A model generated the notes under the pieces. That model was not told the DNA's origin, searched no databases, and was given only the letters and a program-made list of their open reading frames with translations. A program made the translations under genes and the position numbers. A stretch of 64,000 nt of DNA from Leptospira koniambonensis (GTDB taxonomy: Bacteria > Spirochaetota > Leptospiria > Leptospirales > Leptospiraceae). The stretch lies in the NCBI RefSeq assembly GCF_004769555.1, contig NZ_RQFY01000012.1, positions 248,001 to 312,000 on the forward strand. The letters are read 5' to 3'. Shown in pieces: positions 9,394 to 19,345 of this stretch (position 1 is its first letter; the number at the start of each line of letters is the position of its first letter).

Positions 9394-9651
9394 ATGACTG
9401 GTCATATTATAATTCGAGGTATGCAACTATCCGCTGCCGAATTCAAAACAAAATGCCTTAGCCTTATGGACAGAGTTCACGAAACCCAGGAAGAAGTGAT
9501 CATCACTAAACATGGAAAACCAGTGGCCAAGTTAGTAACCATCAAAGATAGTACTGCAGCTCGTCTATTTGGTTATCTAAAAGGCCGGGTCATAGAGAAT
9601 GAAGATATCGTTCCGAGCCTAGGCTTACATTGGGATGCGGATACTAAATAG
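9394..9651 (+). CDS. Phd/YefM-family antitoxin
   Basis: An 85-residue antitoxin-like protein. The Phd/YefM DNA-binding fold is seen in LSAAEFKTKCLSLMDRV followed by EEVIITKHGKPVAKLV, the hallmark of the family. The acidic C-terminus would bind the toxin. The start could be ATG 9394 (GGA seven bases upstream) or ATG 9421, which is nearer the usual family N-terminus. The stop codon directly abuts the PIN-toxin start with no spacer. This is a different antitoxin class from the VapB at 213. Confidence 0.85.
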   Translation: MTGHIIIRGMQLSAAEFKTKCLSLMDRVHETQEEVIITKHGKPVAKLVTIKDSTAARLFGYLKGRVIENEDIVPSLGLHWDADTK

Positions 9652-10062
9652 ATGATCGTTCTGGACACTCATGCTTGGATTTGGTTGATGGAAGGAGATC
9701 CTAAAATGGAAAAAGAACCCATTCTTAGGAAATTATATAGGCATATTCCTCATAGAGGATTATTCATCTCCGAAATATCAGGCTGGGAAGTAGGGATGCT
9801 CGTAGCCAAAAAAAGGATCCAGATCTCTGGAACTTTAAATCGATGGTTGCAGGATGCATACAATGCTCCAGGCATCCAACCTTATCGTTTAACTCCTGAA
9901 GTAATTGTAGAAAGTGTAAATTTACCTGACTCCTTTCACGGAGACCCAGCAGACAGAATGATCGTAGCGACTGCGAGAGTTTTGAATGCAGAACTGGTCA
10001 CCAAAGATAAAGAAATCATTAAATACGGAAAAAAAGGAAACCTAAAAGTAATTTCCCTCTGA
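9652..10062 (+). CDS. PIN-domain toxin, VapC type
   Basis: A 136-residue PIN nuclease paired with the Phd-type antitoxin just upstream. Acidic active-site residues appear in VLDTHAWIWL (D5), ISEISGWEVGML (E about 42) and GDPADRMIVATA (D about 103), with TKDKEI near the C-terminus. Its WLMEGDPKM and HGDPADRMI signatures place it in the PIN subgroup commonly paired with Phd antitoxins, distinct from the VapC at 440. The toxin is expected to be an endoribonuclease; the target is unknown. The gene is convergent with the lipoprotein gene, five bases apart. Confidence 0.88.
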   Translation: MIVLDTHAWIWLMEGDPKMEKEPILRKLYRHIPHRGLFISEISGWEVGMLVAKKRIQISGTLNRWLQDAYNAPGIQPYRLTPEVIVESVNLPDSFHGDPADRMIVATARVLNAELVTKDKEIIKYGKKGNLKVISL

Positions 10063-10067
10063 CCAGA

Positions 10068-10427
10068 TTAAAAAAGGTCTTTAATCGCCTTCCAAAGTTT
10101 AGCAAATTCCTTTTTTCTTTCGTCTTTGTCTTTTAGTTTTAATAATGTCTTTTGGAACCCGTTTGTGCCGGTTATCTTAACACGGTTTTCATTCAGAACT
10201 TCTACTTCGTAGAAGACTTCGTCCACTTTATAAGAAAAATTCAATGTGCTTGTAGATTTCATTGGATATTCTTTATCTTCTAAAATTGCCTTTGCATTTC
10301 TGAAGTCTAAAAATACACATTGGGTATTTTTGAGCATAGGCTCGCAAAATTTTCCTGCAGGAGGAGGAACTGGTTTAACTCCACATCCAAAAAATGCTAA
10401 AAGCAGAAGTATGAAAGAATATTTCAT
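10068..10427 (-). CDS. Small putative lipoprotein
   Basis: A 119-residue protein of unknown function. The N-terminus MKYSFILLLLAFFGCG is a signal peptide ending in a lipobox-like AFFGC, predicting lipidation at Cys15. The mature part is a short beta-rich stretch with two further cysteines (FCEP, TQCVF) and a charged helical C-terminus (KDKDERKKEFAKLWKAIKD). It follows the membrane-anchored helical gene by three bases and is likely co-transcribed with it. Confidence 0.7.
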   Translation of the reverse strand: MKYSFILLLLAFFGCGVKPVPPPAGKFCEPMLKNTQCVFLDFRNAKAILEDKEYPMKSTSTLNFSYKVDEVFYEVEVLNENRVKITGTNGFQKTLLKLKDKDERKKEFAKLWKAIKDLF

Positions 10428-10430
10428 TTC

Positions 10431-11423
10431 TTAATCCTCTACCGGGAGTTTTGTTTTTAGGGTCTGGTTTTTGGAGAGAATCTCTCTTGCGAGATTCAGA
10501 ACTTCTTCCTTTCTATCTCCTGAATTCGGATAATATTCTTCTAATAATAAGATCGCTTTTGGCGAAAGGTTTTGGTAATAGAAGATCCTTGCTTCTAAAA
10601 TTTTAGAACTTCCTGTTAGAAAGTCCTCATTTATAGTTTTGACCCTTCTTAAATAATTTAAGGAAGAAACATATTGTCCTGCTCTAAATTCGGACAATGC
10701 GATCATAAAATCTGATTCCCTTGCAGAAAGTAGTAAAGAGCCTGAGATATCCTGTCTGGAAAGTATCTTTTTCAAGAACTCAGTATTTCCAGAAAGTGCA
10801 CTTCCTGCCAAGCAGGTCCAAGCATAACCGGATTTTAATTCAGGACTTAATTTTTCAGGTTCAATCGAGATCAAAAGTTTATTCAATGCGGAACGACTTA
10901 ATTTTTGTCGTATGGATTCACCGAATGCGATCAGATAGCGGTTATCAGTTGATTCTAAAAATTCAGGATCTATTGCCTGTGCTCTAAGCGCTTGTCTGTA
11001 AGAATCTTCTACAAGAGGAAGATAAGAACTATCTTGTTCTAAAAATTCCTGGAAACCGGTGTATGCAATTTTAGAAAGAGTAACAGAGTCGAATCTAAAG
11101 CCTAATAGTAAAAATTCGTAATATCCCGAAAGTGCGGCATAATGATAAGAGATACCTTCTTTAGGATTAGATGTTACAAAATCTTTTGCAGTAGATTTGA
11201 ATTCTTTGATCTCTCCTTCTTTTGGCTCACCTTTTACGATCCCTTCTTGGAGTAGTTTTCTTTCCTTTTCAAGAAGTAAACGTCTATCTCCTGCGAACAG
11301 GTTCTTGATATCTTGTCTGAAAAAAAACGCGATCCCCGCCAAACCTAGCAGGATCAAAAAGAACACTAACGGTTTGTAATTCGCTTTTTTTCTGTAACTT
11401 CTGTGGTTGGCTTGGTAGAGCAT
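10431..11423 (-). CDS. Membrane-anchored helical-repeat protein of unknown function
   Basis: A 330-residue protein with a basic N-terminus, one transmembrane helix (about 19-37, PLVFFLILLGLAGIAFFF) and a long extracytoplasmic alpha-helical region. The helices have TPR-like spacing (for example AYTGFQEFLEQD, SEFRAGQYVSSLNYL, KAILLLEEYYP). No catalytic motif is seen. TPR-like anchors usually scaffold protein complexes, but no partner is identifiable beyond the lipoprotein gene three bases downstream. Confident as a gene, not as to function. Confidence 0.7.
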   Translation of the reverse strand: MLYQANHRSYRKKANYKPLVFFLILLGLAGIAFFFRQDIKNLFAGDRRLLLEKERKLLQEGIVKGEPKEGEIKEFKSTAKDFVTSNPKEGISYHYAALSGYYEFLLLGFRFDSVTLSKIAYTGFQEFLEQDSSYLPLVEDSYRQALRAQAIDPEFLESTDNRYLIAFGESIRQKLSRSALNKLLISIEPEKLSPELKSGYAWTCLAGSALSGNTEFLKKILSRQDISGSLLLSARESDFMIALSEFRAGQYVSSLNYLRRVKTINEDFLTGSSKILEARIFYYQNLSPKAILLLEEYYPNSGDRKEEVLNLAREILSKNQTLKTKLPVED

Positions 11424-11529
11424 GTATAAAGTCAGATTCTAAAAAAAGCCTGGACCTTTCACTTATTTTTTGGGGTTGGAATTCCTACTCTAGCTTGACT
11501 CTCGGACCCCTGCTGGATTCCGTGTAAAT

Positions 11530-11721
11530 ATGCCTTATAATTATGATTTTGACGAGGATTACGAAACAGACGGCGACGCGGATTACCTCGACGAGGACGC
11601 CGTAACTTTTGTATGTGAGGATTGTGATCATCGTTGGGAAGATGATGCAGACGGATCTTATGACGGCCCAGAAAATCATATTTGCTCCATGTGTGGCTCT
11701 TCAAGCGTAATCGAACTCTAA
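11530..11721 (+). CDS. Small acidic zinc-ribbon protein
   Basis: A 63-residue protein. The first 27 residues are strongly acidic (DFDEDYETDGDADYLDEDA). After them come two CxxC knuckles, CEDCDHRW and CSMCGSSS, about 24 residues apart, which together form a zinc ribbon. Such ribbons bind nucleic acid or proteins; the acidic tail argues against simple DNA binding. The start ATG follows a GGA-containing leader. The next gene begins at or just after its stop, suggesting an operon with the TPR-like gene and rsmD. Confidence 0.72.
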   Translation: MPYNYDFDEDYETDGDADYLDEDAVTFVCEDCDHRWEDDADGSYDGPENHICSMCGSSSVIEL

Positions 11722-11726
11722 TCTTT

Positions 11727-12293
11727 TTGCGGTCCGGCTTTTATTCTAAAGCATCAATTCGGGCCGCGTTCCCAATACTTACTGTAATCTTTTTATTTTC
11801 GAGTTCTATTCATTCGGTTGATTTCGATCAAGTGTATGAATATTATAAAAAAGGAAACTACGACACTTTAGTAAAAGTTTCCAGATCTGGTCTTAGATCC
11901 GGAGAGCTGGATTATAAGATCCTTTTATTATACGTTGCTTCTGAATCCAGTTTAGAAGAGATAGATAAAACTCTTTTAAGCATTTATTCCAGATCCAAGG
12001 ATCAACCTTCTATTTTTTATAATTCTGTTTTTTTATTTTTAGAACGTGCATTGGTTTTAGAATCATATGAATCGGGCACTCGTTGGGGAAAAATTTTCCT
12101 AACTAAGGGAGAGTCTTCTGTTCGGTATTCCGAAGGTGTTTACACATACGCTTGTATATTGTATTCTTCTCAGGACTATGAAGCTGCGAATTCCATTCTT
12201 GCAAAACTTAAGTCTGTACCTACAGATTCTAAACTAGGAAAACGGATCCGGATCTTAGAGATGAATCTGGAAAAGAGAAAAGAGGAAAAATGA
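11727..12293 (+). CDS. Secreted TPR-like hypothetical protein
   Basis: A protein of about 188 residues with a signal peptide (hydrophobic FPILTVIFLFSSSIHS) and a helical mature part containing repeat-like segments (FDQVYEYYKKGNYDTLVKV, YACILYSSQDYEAANSILA). The start is uncertain. The only ATG in frame (11682) lies inside the zinc-ribbon gene, while TTG at 11727, five bases after that gene's stop, gives a normal signal peptide; I chose the TTG. The stop overlaps the rsmD start (ATGA). It is probably a periplasmic scaffold of unknown function. Confidence 0.6.
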   Translation: MRSGFYSKASIRAAFPILTVIFLFSSSIHSVDFDQVYEYYKKGNYDTLVKVSRSGLRSGELDYKILLLYVASESSLEEIDKTLLSIYSRSKDQPSIFYNSVFLFLERALVLESYESGTRWGKIFLTKGESSVRYSEGVYTYACILYSSQDYEAANSILAKLKSVPTDSKLGKRIRILEMNLEKRKEEK

Positions 12294-12883
12294 AACCTGG
12301 AAAAAAAACAAAGGGTTCAAAGGGTTTAAGGATCCAAACCGGAGAATTGAAGGGGAGATTGATCCCTTCTCCGGTTAGTCCTGAGGGGAAGAGTAATTTT
12401 ACTCCTGCGATCATTAAAAAATCATTATTTGATATCATTGAATCTTTGCGGCTACAAGGCCTCTTGAATTTAGAAGATTCTGCATTTGTGGATCTATTTT
12501 CAGGTTCAGGTCAAATGGGGATCGAATCATTAAGTAGAGGTTTCGCAAGAGCAGTGTTTTTGGAGCTTGCTTGGGACAGGTTCGAAAGCCTAAAAGGTGT
12601 TTTGGATAAATTAGGAAAACCTCATTTAGTTTTACGTAAAGATGCCTTCAGATTCTATTCCGGTTTTGATATTCCTGAAAAAACAAAAGTTTATTTTATG
12701 GATCCTCCTTATTCTTTCTGGGATAAGAAAACTGAAAAATTGAAAACAATAGTAGAAGAGATTGCTCAAAACGAACCGGGTGTTGCGGCAATTATTGTTC
12801 AGTCTCCTCTTCCTTTGAACTGGGAAGGATTTATTCCTCGTTCCTTCGGAAGGAATACTTTGAATGTCAGAATTCTGGCTTAA
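12290..12883 (+). CDS. rsmD: 16S rRNA (guanine966-N2)-methyltransferase RsmD
   Basis: SAM-dependent methyltransferase that modifies G966 in 16S rRNA during small-subunit assembly. The 197-residue protein has the RsmD SAM-binding motif DLFSGSGQMGIESLSRG (about 67-83) and the catalytic DPPYSFW (about 137). An N-terminal GLRIQTGELKGRLI segment, typical of the family, is also present. The start overlaps the previous stop (ATGA) after an AGAGG site. The 3' end overlaps the sulfatase-fold gene by 20 bases, so these genes are translationally linked. Confidence 0.93.
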   Translation: MKPGKKTKGSKGLRIQTGELKGRLIPSPVSPEGKSNFTPAIIKKSLFDIIESLRLQGLLNLEDSAFVDLFSGSGQMGIESLSRGFARAVFLELAWDRFESLKGVLDKLGKPHLVLRKDAFRFYSGFDIPEKTKVYFMDPPYSFWDKKTEKLKTIVEEIAQNEPGVAAIIVQSPLPLNWEGFIPRSFGRNTLNVRILA

Positions 12884-15125
12884 ATTCAAAAACCTAATCC
12901 GATCAGAATGGACCTCCGGAAATCCTTGGATCCATTCCGGAATTTTTGTATTTGTTCTTACTCTTCTTTGTTTACTTACCAATACTTCCTTGCATGTGAT
13001 GGGAGTGGATATCAGCGAATTTATTTCTCTTTTTTACGGACTGATCCCTTTATTGTTAAAAGATTTAGGCGGAGTATTTGTTTCTTCTTATGCATTTTTT
13101 GTAGGCACGGCAATTTTATTTTTAGGTCCCGATTTTTCTGAATGGAAGAAGGGGAACAGGATTGCAGTATATAAAATTTATCTAATTCTATCTTCCGTTT
13201 TATTTCTTTTGTTCTGTGGATCTGTTTCGGAATATCCTCAAGTATACGGAGAATTTTTCTATTATAGACATTCTTGGATGCTAGGATTTCTGTATTTTAT
13301 TACAGATCATTTTTCTCCCTTCTTCTTTAAATCTGTTCTGTTCTTATTTTTAGCTGTCCAAGTCGCTCGAGCAGGGGTTCATTTTTGGAAATCCAAATCT
13401 TATGAATCTTTGATTCGGTATGCGGTTTTTATAATATTATTTTATTCTTTTCATCTTTTGGGATCTGCTTGGGGAGTTTTAGTTGTTTCTTCATTTTATT
13501 CCTTGGATATTCAGATTTCTCGTTCTAAAAAGAATTTGAGCTTTGTAACAATTGCGCTCTTAGGTTTTGGATTTTCTTTTTTTAACAGATCTCAGAATGG
13601 GGGCCCTGTATCTAAAGAAGCAGTGGCGCATTCTTCTAATACGAACGTTCTTATCATTTCTGCAGATAGTATCCGCCAGGACCAGTTAGGTTTTGTGAAA
13701 GGGGAGAAGGATAAAACTCCGAACATAGATCGGCTTGCTTCTGAATCTCTTGTGTTTTTAGATCATCATTCTACGATCCCTAGGACATTTCCTTCTTGGG
13801 CAGATTTCCTAAGTGGGAAATATTCTTTTGAACATGGGATACAGGATATGTTCCCGGATCGAGAAGATCGTTCTAAATTAGGGAATTCTATTTCTACACT
13901 TCCTGGTATTTTAGGAAAATCTCATAGAACATTTGTGGTTTCTTCTTTTGCGGGAGATATTTTTCCTAGAGCGAATTGGGGATTTCAAAATGTAGATGCT
14001 CCGAATTTTAGTGCGGAAACATTAACTCAGCAGAGAACGATTGAGTCTCAGGTCTTCTTCCTTCCCGTTTTGACAGGGACTTTTTTTGGAGGAGGAGAAT
14101 ATCTTTCTTCTATCAGATCTCTTCCGAGCCTTGGGGATGATTCTCGGATCCTTCCAGATCTCTTTTCAGTATTTGAAAAAAAGGATCATCCTTTTTTTGC
14201 TCTGTATTTTTCTTCCGTAACTCATTTTCCATATAGCCCACCTTATCCTTTTTATAAGAATACTGATCCGAACTATTACGGACCTTCTAAATATTTCCGT
14301 TTCGTAGATCCTAGTAATTCTGAAAAGCCTGATAAAAGAGAACAGGAGCAAATTCGTTCTATCTATTCTGCCTCATTGACTGCTTTCGATTTTTCAGTCG
14401 GAAAAATTTTGGAAGAGCTGAAAAGAAGAGAGTTATACGACGATACACTTATCATTCTCACCTCCGATCATGGAGAGTCCTTATTTGAAGAGGATCATAG
14501 TCATGGTCATGGAGAACATTTGAGAGGGGAGGGTGTGACCAAAATCCCTCTTATTATCAAATTCCCTAAGTCTTTTGAGAGAAAAGAAGTCCGGTATTTT
14601 AAAGGGATCACAACCTCTTTGGATGTGTTCCCTACAATTTTGTCAGTTGTTGGAGTTCCTACAGGTCCGGAACTTTCTCTTAAGGGAAGAGATCTGACCA
14701 AACTTCCAAAGGCAGATACTTGGGCAGAAGATCGTTCTGTCTATTCTGAGACCGGGATTTGGTTTTCGGATAGAGGAGATCATTTTTTTCAGAAGGATAG
14801 GATCCGATATCCGAATATTCTCGAATTACATACAATTGATCCGAATGACGGAAATAGTGTGACTGTTTCAGATCCTTATGCAAAAGAGACTGTTCTTTTT
14901 TCCAAACATAGAATGCTCCAAACCAGGACCAAAAAGCTGATCTATGTTCCTAGCCCTTCCGGTGTTTTATATACCTGTTACGATCGGATTTCTGATCCCT
15001 GGAATACAAAACCTCTCCCTGCTTCTTATTGTGGGGATTTACAACGCAAGTTGGAGCTCCTACTGATAGGTTCCGGGAAATGGAAGAAGGCGGGAGAATA
15101 TTTCCTTCCAAAAACCGAACCTTGA
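12864..15125 (+). CDS. Membrane sulfatase/alkaline-phosphatase-superfamily enzyme
   Basis: A 753-residue protein with an N-terminal membrane domain of several helices (about 25-245) and an extracytoplasmic sulfatase-fold domain (about 255-740). Metal ligands are visible in ISADSIRQDQ (about 266) and TSDHGESLFEE (about 533) with HGHGEHL. At the nucleophile position the motif reads RTFPSWADFLSG. The formylglycine Cys/Ser of true sulfatases is replaced by Thr, as in lipoteichoic-acid synthases and phosphoethanolamine transferases. A phospho-group transferase acting on envelope lipid or glycan is therefore more likely than a sulfatase. The start, inside rsmD, follows GGAAGGA. Confidence 0.78.
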   Translation: MSEFWLKFKNLIRSEWTSGNPWIHSGIFVFVLTLLCLLTNTSLHVMGVDISEFISLFYGLIPLLLKDLGGVFVSSYAFFVGTAILFLGPDFSEWKKGNRIAVYKIYLILSSVLFLLFCGSVSEYPQVYGEFFYYRHSWMLGFLYFITDHFSPFFFKSVLFLFLAVQVARAGVHFWKSKSYESLIRYAVFIILFYSFHLLGSAWGVLVVSSFYSLDIQISRSKKNLSFVTIALLGFGFSFFNRSQNGGPVSKEAVAHSSNTNVLIISADSIRQDQLGFVKGEKDKTPNIDRLASESLVFLDHHSTIPRTFPSWADFLSGKYSFEHGIQDMFPDREDRSKLGNSISTLPGILGKSHRTFVVSSFAGDIFPRANWGFQNVDAPNFSAETLTQQRTIESQVFFLPVLTGTFFGGGEYLSSIRSLPSLGDDSRILPDLFSVFEKKDHPFFALYFSSVTHFPYSPPYPFYKNTDPNYYGPSKYFRFVDPSNSEKPDKREQEQIRSIYSASLTAFDFSVGKILEELKRRELYDDTLIILTSDHGESLFEEDHSHGHGEHLRGEGVTKIPLIIKFPKSFERKEVRYFKGITTSLDVFPTILSVVGVPTGPELSLKGRDLTKLPKADTWAEDRSVYSETGIWFSDRGDHFFQKDRIRYPNILELHTIDPNDGNSVTVSDPYAKETVLFSKHRMLQTRTKKLIYVPSPSGVLYTCYDRISDPWNTKPLPASYCGDLQRKLELLLIGSGKWKKAGEYFLPKTEP

Positions 15126-15195
15126 TTGAACTGTTTTTTCTTTCTTGTTCGGAAAGACTTGAAGTACAGGCCAGAATAAAAATCCTGGAAATAAT

Positions 15196-18100
15196 ATGCC
15201 CAAAAGGGAAGATCTCCGCTCCGTTCTGATCCTGGGATCCGGGCCGATCGTTATCGGCCAAGCCTGCGAATTTGACTATTCAGGCACCCAGGCCGCCAAA
15301 GCCCTTCGTGAAAAAGGAATTCGAGTTATTCTTCTCAATTCCAATCCTGCTACTATCATGACTGATCCAGATCTTGCGGATGCCACTTATGTGGAACCTC
15401 TGACTGTCGCAGTCGTCCAAAAAATTTTGGAAAAAGAAAAGCCGGATGCGATCCTGCCTACTGTAGGAGGTCAAACGGCATTAAACCTTGCTTTGGCCTG
15501 CCATAACGCTGGGGTATTAGAAAAATATAATGTAGAACTCATCGGCGCCAAAATAGACGCGATCAAAAAGGCAGAAGATAGAGAACTTTTCAAAAGAGCA
15601 ATGGAGAAGATCGGGGTAAAAGTTCCTCGTTCAGGGCTCGCAAATAATTTAAAAGAAGCAGCAGAGATCAAGGCTCAGATCGGACTTCCTCTGATCGTAA
15701 GACCTGCATTTACTTTAGGTGGAACCGGAGGAGGGATCGCTTATGACGAAGAAACCTTCGACGAAGTGGTTGGCAGAGGTCTTAAGGCTTCTCCGATTAG
15801 CCAGGTATTATTAGAACAATCCGTTCTTGGTTGGAAAGAATTCGAGTTAGAGGTCATGAGAGACCTCGCGGATAACGTAGTAATTATTTGTTCTATTGAA
15901 AATATAGATCCGATGGGAGTTCATACTGGTGATTCGATCACAGTTGCTCCTCAACAAACACTTTCCGATAAGGAATACCAAAATTTAAGAGATATGTCCA
16001 TCAGTATCATCCGAGAGATCGGAGTGGAAACAGGTGGATCTAATATTCAATTCGCGGTAAATCCTGAAGACGGCGATGTGATCGTGATCGAGATGAACCC
16101 TCGTGTTTCTAGATCTTCTGCGCTTGCTTCCAAAGCAACAGGATTCCCGATAGCAAAGATCGCTGCGTTACTCTCCATTGGATACTCCTTGGATGAGATC
16201 AAAAACGATATTACAAGAGTTACTCCTGCCTCTTTCGAGCCATCTATTGATTATGTGGTGACTAAGATCCCAAGGTTTGCTTTCGAGAAGTTCCCTGGAA
16301 CAGACGACACTCTCGGGGTCCAGATGAAAGCCGTGGGAGAAGCCATGGCAATTGGAAGAACTTTCAAAGAAAGTTTCCAAAAAGCAATGCGCTCTTTAGA
16401 AATCGATCGATTCGGTTTTGGTTCAGATGGAAATTTTGCGGAGTTAGTTGAATTCCATACATTATCTACTCCTCAAAGAAAAGAAAGGATAGATTCACTC
16501 TTACGGAGACCGAACGATAAACGTATCTTCTATGTTAAAAAAGCATTAGAAGAAGGTTATAGCGTAGAAGAGATCCATAACCTTTGTAAAATAGATCCTT
16601 GGTTCTTATACCAATTCGAAGATCTACAGAACTTAGAAAAAGAATTTGTACAAAAAGGAAATTCTGTCTTAGGAAAACTGAAAAAAGCAGGATTCTCTAA
16701 TAGGCAATTGGCTTTCCTTGGCAAAAAAGCTGAGATAGAAAAGATACTTTCTTCTTCCCAAACTCCTGATAAGAAAAAAGCAGAAATAGGTTCCATCCTC
16801 AAAAAAGAAGAAAAGAATCTGGAAGAAGTATTAGAGTCTTCTAAAATAGAACCAATCTATAAGAGGATCGATACTTGCGCTGGTGAGTTTGAAGCTTATA
16901 CTCCTTATTTCTATTCTTCTTACGATGAAGAAGATGAAACAAATGTCACCTCTAATAAATCAGTTATCATCTTGGGGGGCGGGCCGAATAGGATCGGACA
17001 AGGGATCGAGTTCGACTATTGCTGCTGCCATGCTTCCTTTGCTTTGCAGGATCTGGGCTTGGAATCTATCATGGTGAATTCTAACCCAGAAACAGTTTCC
17101 ACTGACTACGATACTTCTGACAGATTGTATTTTGAACCTCTGACTTTAGAAGATGTAATCCAGATCTATAAGAAGGAAAAACCGGATGGAGTAATCATCC
17201 AATTCGGTGGACAGACTCCTCTTAAACTTGCAAAAGATCTGGAAAGTAGGGGAGTTCCAATTTTAGGAACAAGCCCTGATTCCATTGATAGAGCAGAAGA
17301 CAGAAAACGTTTCGCAGAAGTATTAGAAAAACTGAAATTGATCTCTCCTAATAACGGAATTGCTACTTCTATGGAAGAAGCAAGAAAGATCGCAAATAAT
17401 ATCACTTATCCAGTGCTTGTCCGCCCAAGTTATGTACTCGGCGGAAGAGCAATGCTTATCATCAACGAAGAAAAAGAGTTGGATAAGTATATGGAGAAGG
17501 CTGAAGAAATTTCAGAAGACAGACCGCTTCTTATAGATTCCTTCTTAGAAGACGCAGTAGAAGTGGATGTAGATGCACTTTGTGATGGCAAAGACGTATT
17601 CATCGCCGGTATCATGGAACATATTGAAGAAGCAGGGATCCATTCTGGGGATTCTGCATGTGTTCTTCCCCCTCAATCTTTATCCAAAAAAGTATTAGAA
17701 GATATTAGAAGCGCCACAAGAGCACTTGCATTAGAATTACAAGTCAAGGGATTGATCAATATACAATACGCAGTTAAGGAAGAAGTTGTATATGTGATCG
17801 AGGTAAATCCTCGCGCATCCAGAACAGTTCCTTTTGTATCTAAAGCTCTTGGGCATCCAATCGTAAAATACGCTACTCGTATCATGATGGGAGAAACATT
17901 AAAACAACTTCCTCTTCCGAAAGAAATGGCATTCCCAACCATAAACGTGAAGGAAGCAGTATTACCTTTTAATAAATTCCCTGGAGTGGACACAATCCTT
18001 GGACCTGAAATGAGATCCACAGGTGAGGTGATGGGAATCGCTGATACTGCGGGAGAAGCATTCTTAAAATCTCAGTATATGGCCGGAGAAGAACTTCCTT

Positions 18101-18507
18101 CTCAGGGAACTGTATTCGTTTCCGTCAATGATAAGGATAAAAAAGATCTACTAAAGTATATCAAGGATCTTTCCGATCTCGGATTCATTTTGATCGCTAC
18201 AGAAGGAACTCATAAATTCTTATCAGAAAATGGAATACTATCTTCCAAGATCAATAAGGTATATGATAATCAGTTTCCAACTGCATTGGATTATATCCGT
18301 GAGAATAAGATCCATCTTATACTGAATACACCTCTTAGCAGAGTGACCAGAGATGATAGTTTTGCGATCCGCCAAGCAGCGATCCGTTATAAGATCCCAT
18401 GTTTGACCACTGCAAGTGCAGCTAAGGCTTTGATCAAAGGAATGGTGGAGATGACTGATAAAGGTTTCACCATTCGTTCTCTACAAGAGATCCATAGTTC
18501 TCGGTAA
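15196..18507 (+). CDS. carB: Carbamoyl-phosphate synthase large subunit
   Basis: Makes carbamoyl phosphate from bicarbonate, ATP and glutamine-derived ammonia for arginine and pyrimidine synthesis, with CarA (not in this window). The 1103 residues have the internal duplication. The two halves begin [20 protein letters not shown] and [20 protein letters not shown], each with an ATP-grasp domain ([14 protein letters not shown] and [14 protein letters not shown]). A C-terminal methylglyoxal-synthase-like regulatory domain spans about 950-1100. The gene follows the sulfatase-fold gene by 70 bases on the same strand. Full length, no defects seen. Confidence 0.98.
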   Translation: MPKREDLRSVLILGSGPIVIGQACEFDYSGTQAAKALREKGIRVILLNSNPATIMTDPDLADATYVEPLTVAVVQKILEKEKPDAILPTVGGQTALNLALACHNAGVLEKYNVELIGAKIDAIKKAEDRELFKRAMEKIGVKVPRSGLANNLKEAAEIKAQIGLPLIVRPAFTLGGTGGGIAYDEETFDEVVGRGLKASPISQVLLEQSVLGWKEFELEVMRDLADNVVIICSIENIDPMGVHTGDSITVAPQQTLSDKEYQNLRDMSISIIREIGVETGGSNIQFAVNPEDGDVIVIEMNPRVSRSSALASKATGFPIAKIAALLSIGYSLDEIKNDITRVTPASFEPSIDYVVTKIPRFAFEKFPGTDDTLGVQMKAVGEAMAIGRTFKESFQKAMRSLEIDRFGFGSDGNFAELVEFHTLSTPQRKERIDSLLRRPNDKRIFYVKKALEEGYSVEEIHNLCKIDPWFLYQFEDLQNLEKEFVQKGNSVLGKLKKAGFSNRQLAFLGKKAEIEKILSSSQTPDKKKAEIGSILKKEEKNLEEVLESSKIEPIYKRIDTCAGEFEAYTPYFYSSYDEEDETNVTSNKSVIILGGGPNRIGQGIEFDYCCCHASFALQDLGLESIMVNSNPETVSTDYDTSDRLYFEPLTLEDVIQIYKKEKPDGVIIQFGGQTPLKLAKDLESRGVPILGTSPDSIDRAEDRKRFAEVLEKLKLISPNNGIATSMEEARKIANNITYPVLVRPSYVLGGRAMLIINEEKELDKYMEKAEEISEDRPLLIDSFLEDAVEVDVDALCDGKDVFIAGIMEHIEEAGIHSGDSACVLPPQSLSKKVLEDIRSATRALALELQVKGLINIQYAVKEEVVYVIEVNPRASRTVPFVSKALGHPIVKYATRIMMGETLKQLPLPKEMAFPTINVKEAVLPFNKFPGVDTILGPEMRSTGEVMGIADTAGEAFLKSQYMAGEELPSQGTVFVSVNDKDKKDLLKYIKDLSDLGFILIATEGTHKFLSENGILSSKINKVYDNQFPTALDYIRENKIHLILNTPLSRVTRDDSFAIRQAAIRYKIPCLTTASAAKALIKGMVEMTDKGFTIRSLQEIHSSR

Positions 18508-18527
18508 GTCCAAGGTAAACGCGGGCT

Positions 18528-18926
18528 TTACTCTAACTCTCCACCTAGATTTGTACAATCTACGCCTGCGGAATTTTCGTCCCAAGGTGTAGAGCCAGTA
18601 CTATAATAGATTTTTTTCAAAGAATAATTTCTTACTGAGCAAGTTGCAACTCTACTAATCTTTGAACATTCGCTAATTGGATCAGAATTCGGGAGATAAA
18701 GAGCACAAAGTCTCTTTATAGATTCATTTGCACTTGTATTTAAATTGATGCAGCTGGATGAGTTCTGTGTGTCGCAGGAAATGGATTTTGGAAAATCCAA
18801 CCAATTATTGGCGGGTGCGCTGCAGCATCCCGGCGAATCATTCGGGAAAGGCGCAGATAAATAAAAAAATAATAGAATTAATAAACTGAAAGGAAAGAGG
18901 ATCTGTAAGAAGTTTTTTGTATTCAT
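18528..18926 (-). CDS. Cys-rich hypothetical protein, paralogue of the upstream gene
   Basis: About 132 residues, unknown family. The ATG at 18926 overlaps the upstream gene's stop (ATGA), so I prefer it to the ATG 36 bases earlier. The N-terminus is hydrophobic (FLQILFPFSLLILLFFYL), a signal anchor or signal peptide, followed by a secreted part with several cysteines, including adjacent CC. The pattern SIKRLCALY, CSKISRVATCSV, KIYYSTGSTPW, VDCTNLGGELE aligns with that of the upstream gene, so the two are tandem duplicates. No function can be assigned. Confidence 0.62.
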   Translation of the reverse strand: MNTKNFLQILFPFSLLILLFFYLSAPFPNDSPGCCSAPANNWLDFPKSISCDTQNSSSCINLNTSANESIKRLCALYLPNSDPISECSKISRVATCSVRNYSLKKIYYSTGSTPWDENSAGVDCTNLGGELE

Positions 18927-19345
18927 AAATTGGAATAAACTCCTTTTAACCTTGTTTCGCAATGTTCAGTTGATTCATTGTTTCCCCAGGAACTTCCATA
19001 ATAATATTTTAATCTAAAAATAGATGATTCTTCGATAAGAGAACATTTTGCCGATTTCCCAGTTAGGTCACAACTTACATTATGTTTATATTGACCTCCC
19101 TGGAAATTGCACATGCTCAAATGGATAGATTCATGAGTTGTATCTTTAAATTCGATACAGTCATCTAGTAAAGTGCAAGAACCAGAAAATTTAGGAGTTT
19201 GAATAATTAATAGAGAGAAGACAGCTTTTTCGAACGGGTCCAGAAGATTTTCTCCACAGGGTGGAGGGCATTGACAGTCGTTCATAAAGAATGGAATGAA
19301 TAGAAAAATTATTATTTTAAGATATAGTTTCTTTCTGTTTATCAT
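18923..19345 (-). CDS. Cys-rich hypothetical lipoprotein, tandem paralogue
   Basis: A 140-residue protein of unknown function with an N-terminal signal region (KIIIFLFIPFFMNDCQC) that may be lipidated at Cys24. The mature part has about nine cysteines. Its C-terminal half aligns with the downstream gene: ESIHLSMC, SCDLTGKSAKCSLIEE, RLKYYYGSSWGNN, HCETRLKGVYSN. The two genes overlap ATGA and form a transcription unit facing carB. The disulfide-rich, envelope-exposed nature is inferred. Confidence 0.62.
   Translation of the reverse strand: MINRKKLYLKIIIFLFIPFFMNDCQCPPPCGENLLDPFEKAVFSLLIIQTPKFSGSCTLLDDCIEFKDTTHESIHLSMCNFQGGQYKHNVSCDLTGKSAKCSLIEESSIFRLKYYYGSSWGNNESTEHCETRLKGVYSNL

Noticed and set aside
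10721..10987. An 88-codon plus-strand ORF inside the minus-strand helical gene
   Set aside because: Antisense shadow with no start signal or recognisable protein pattern.
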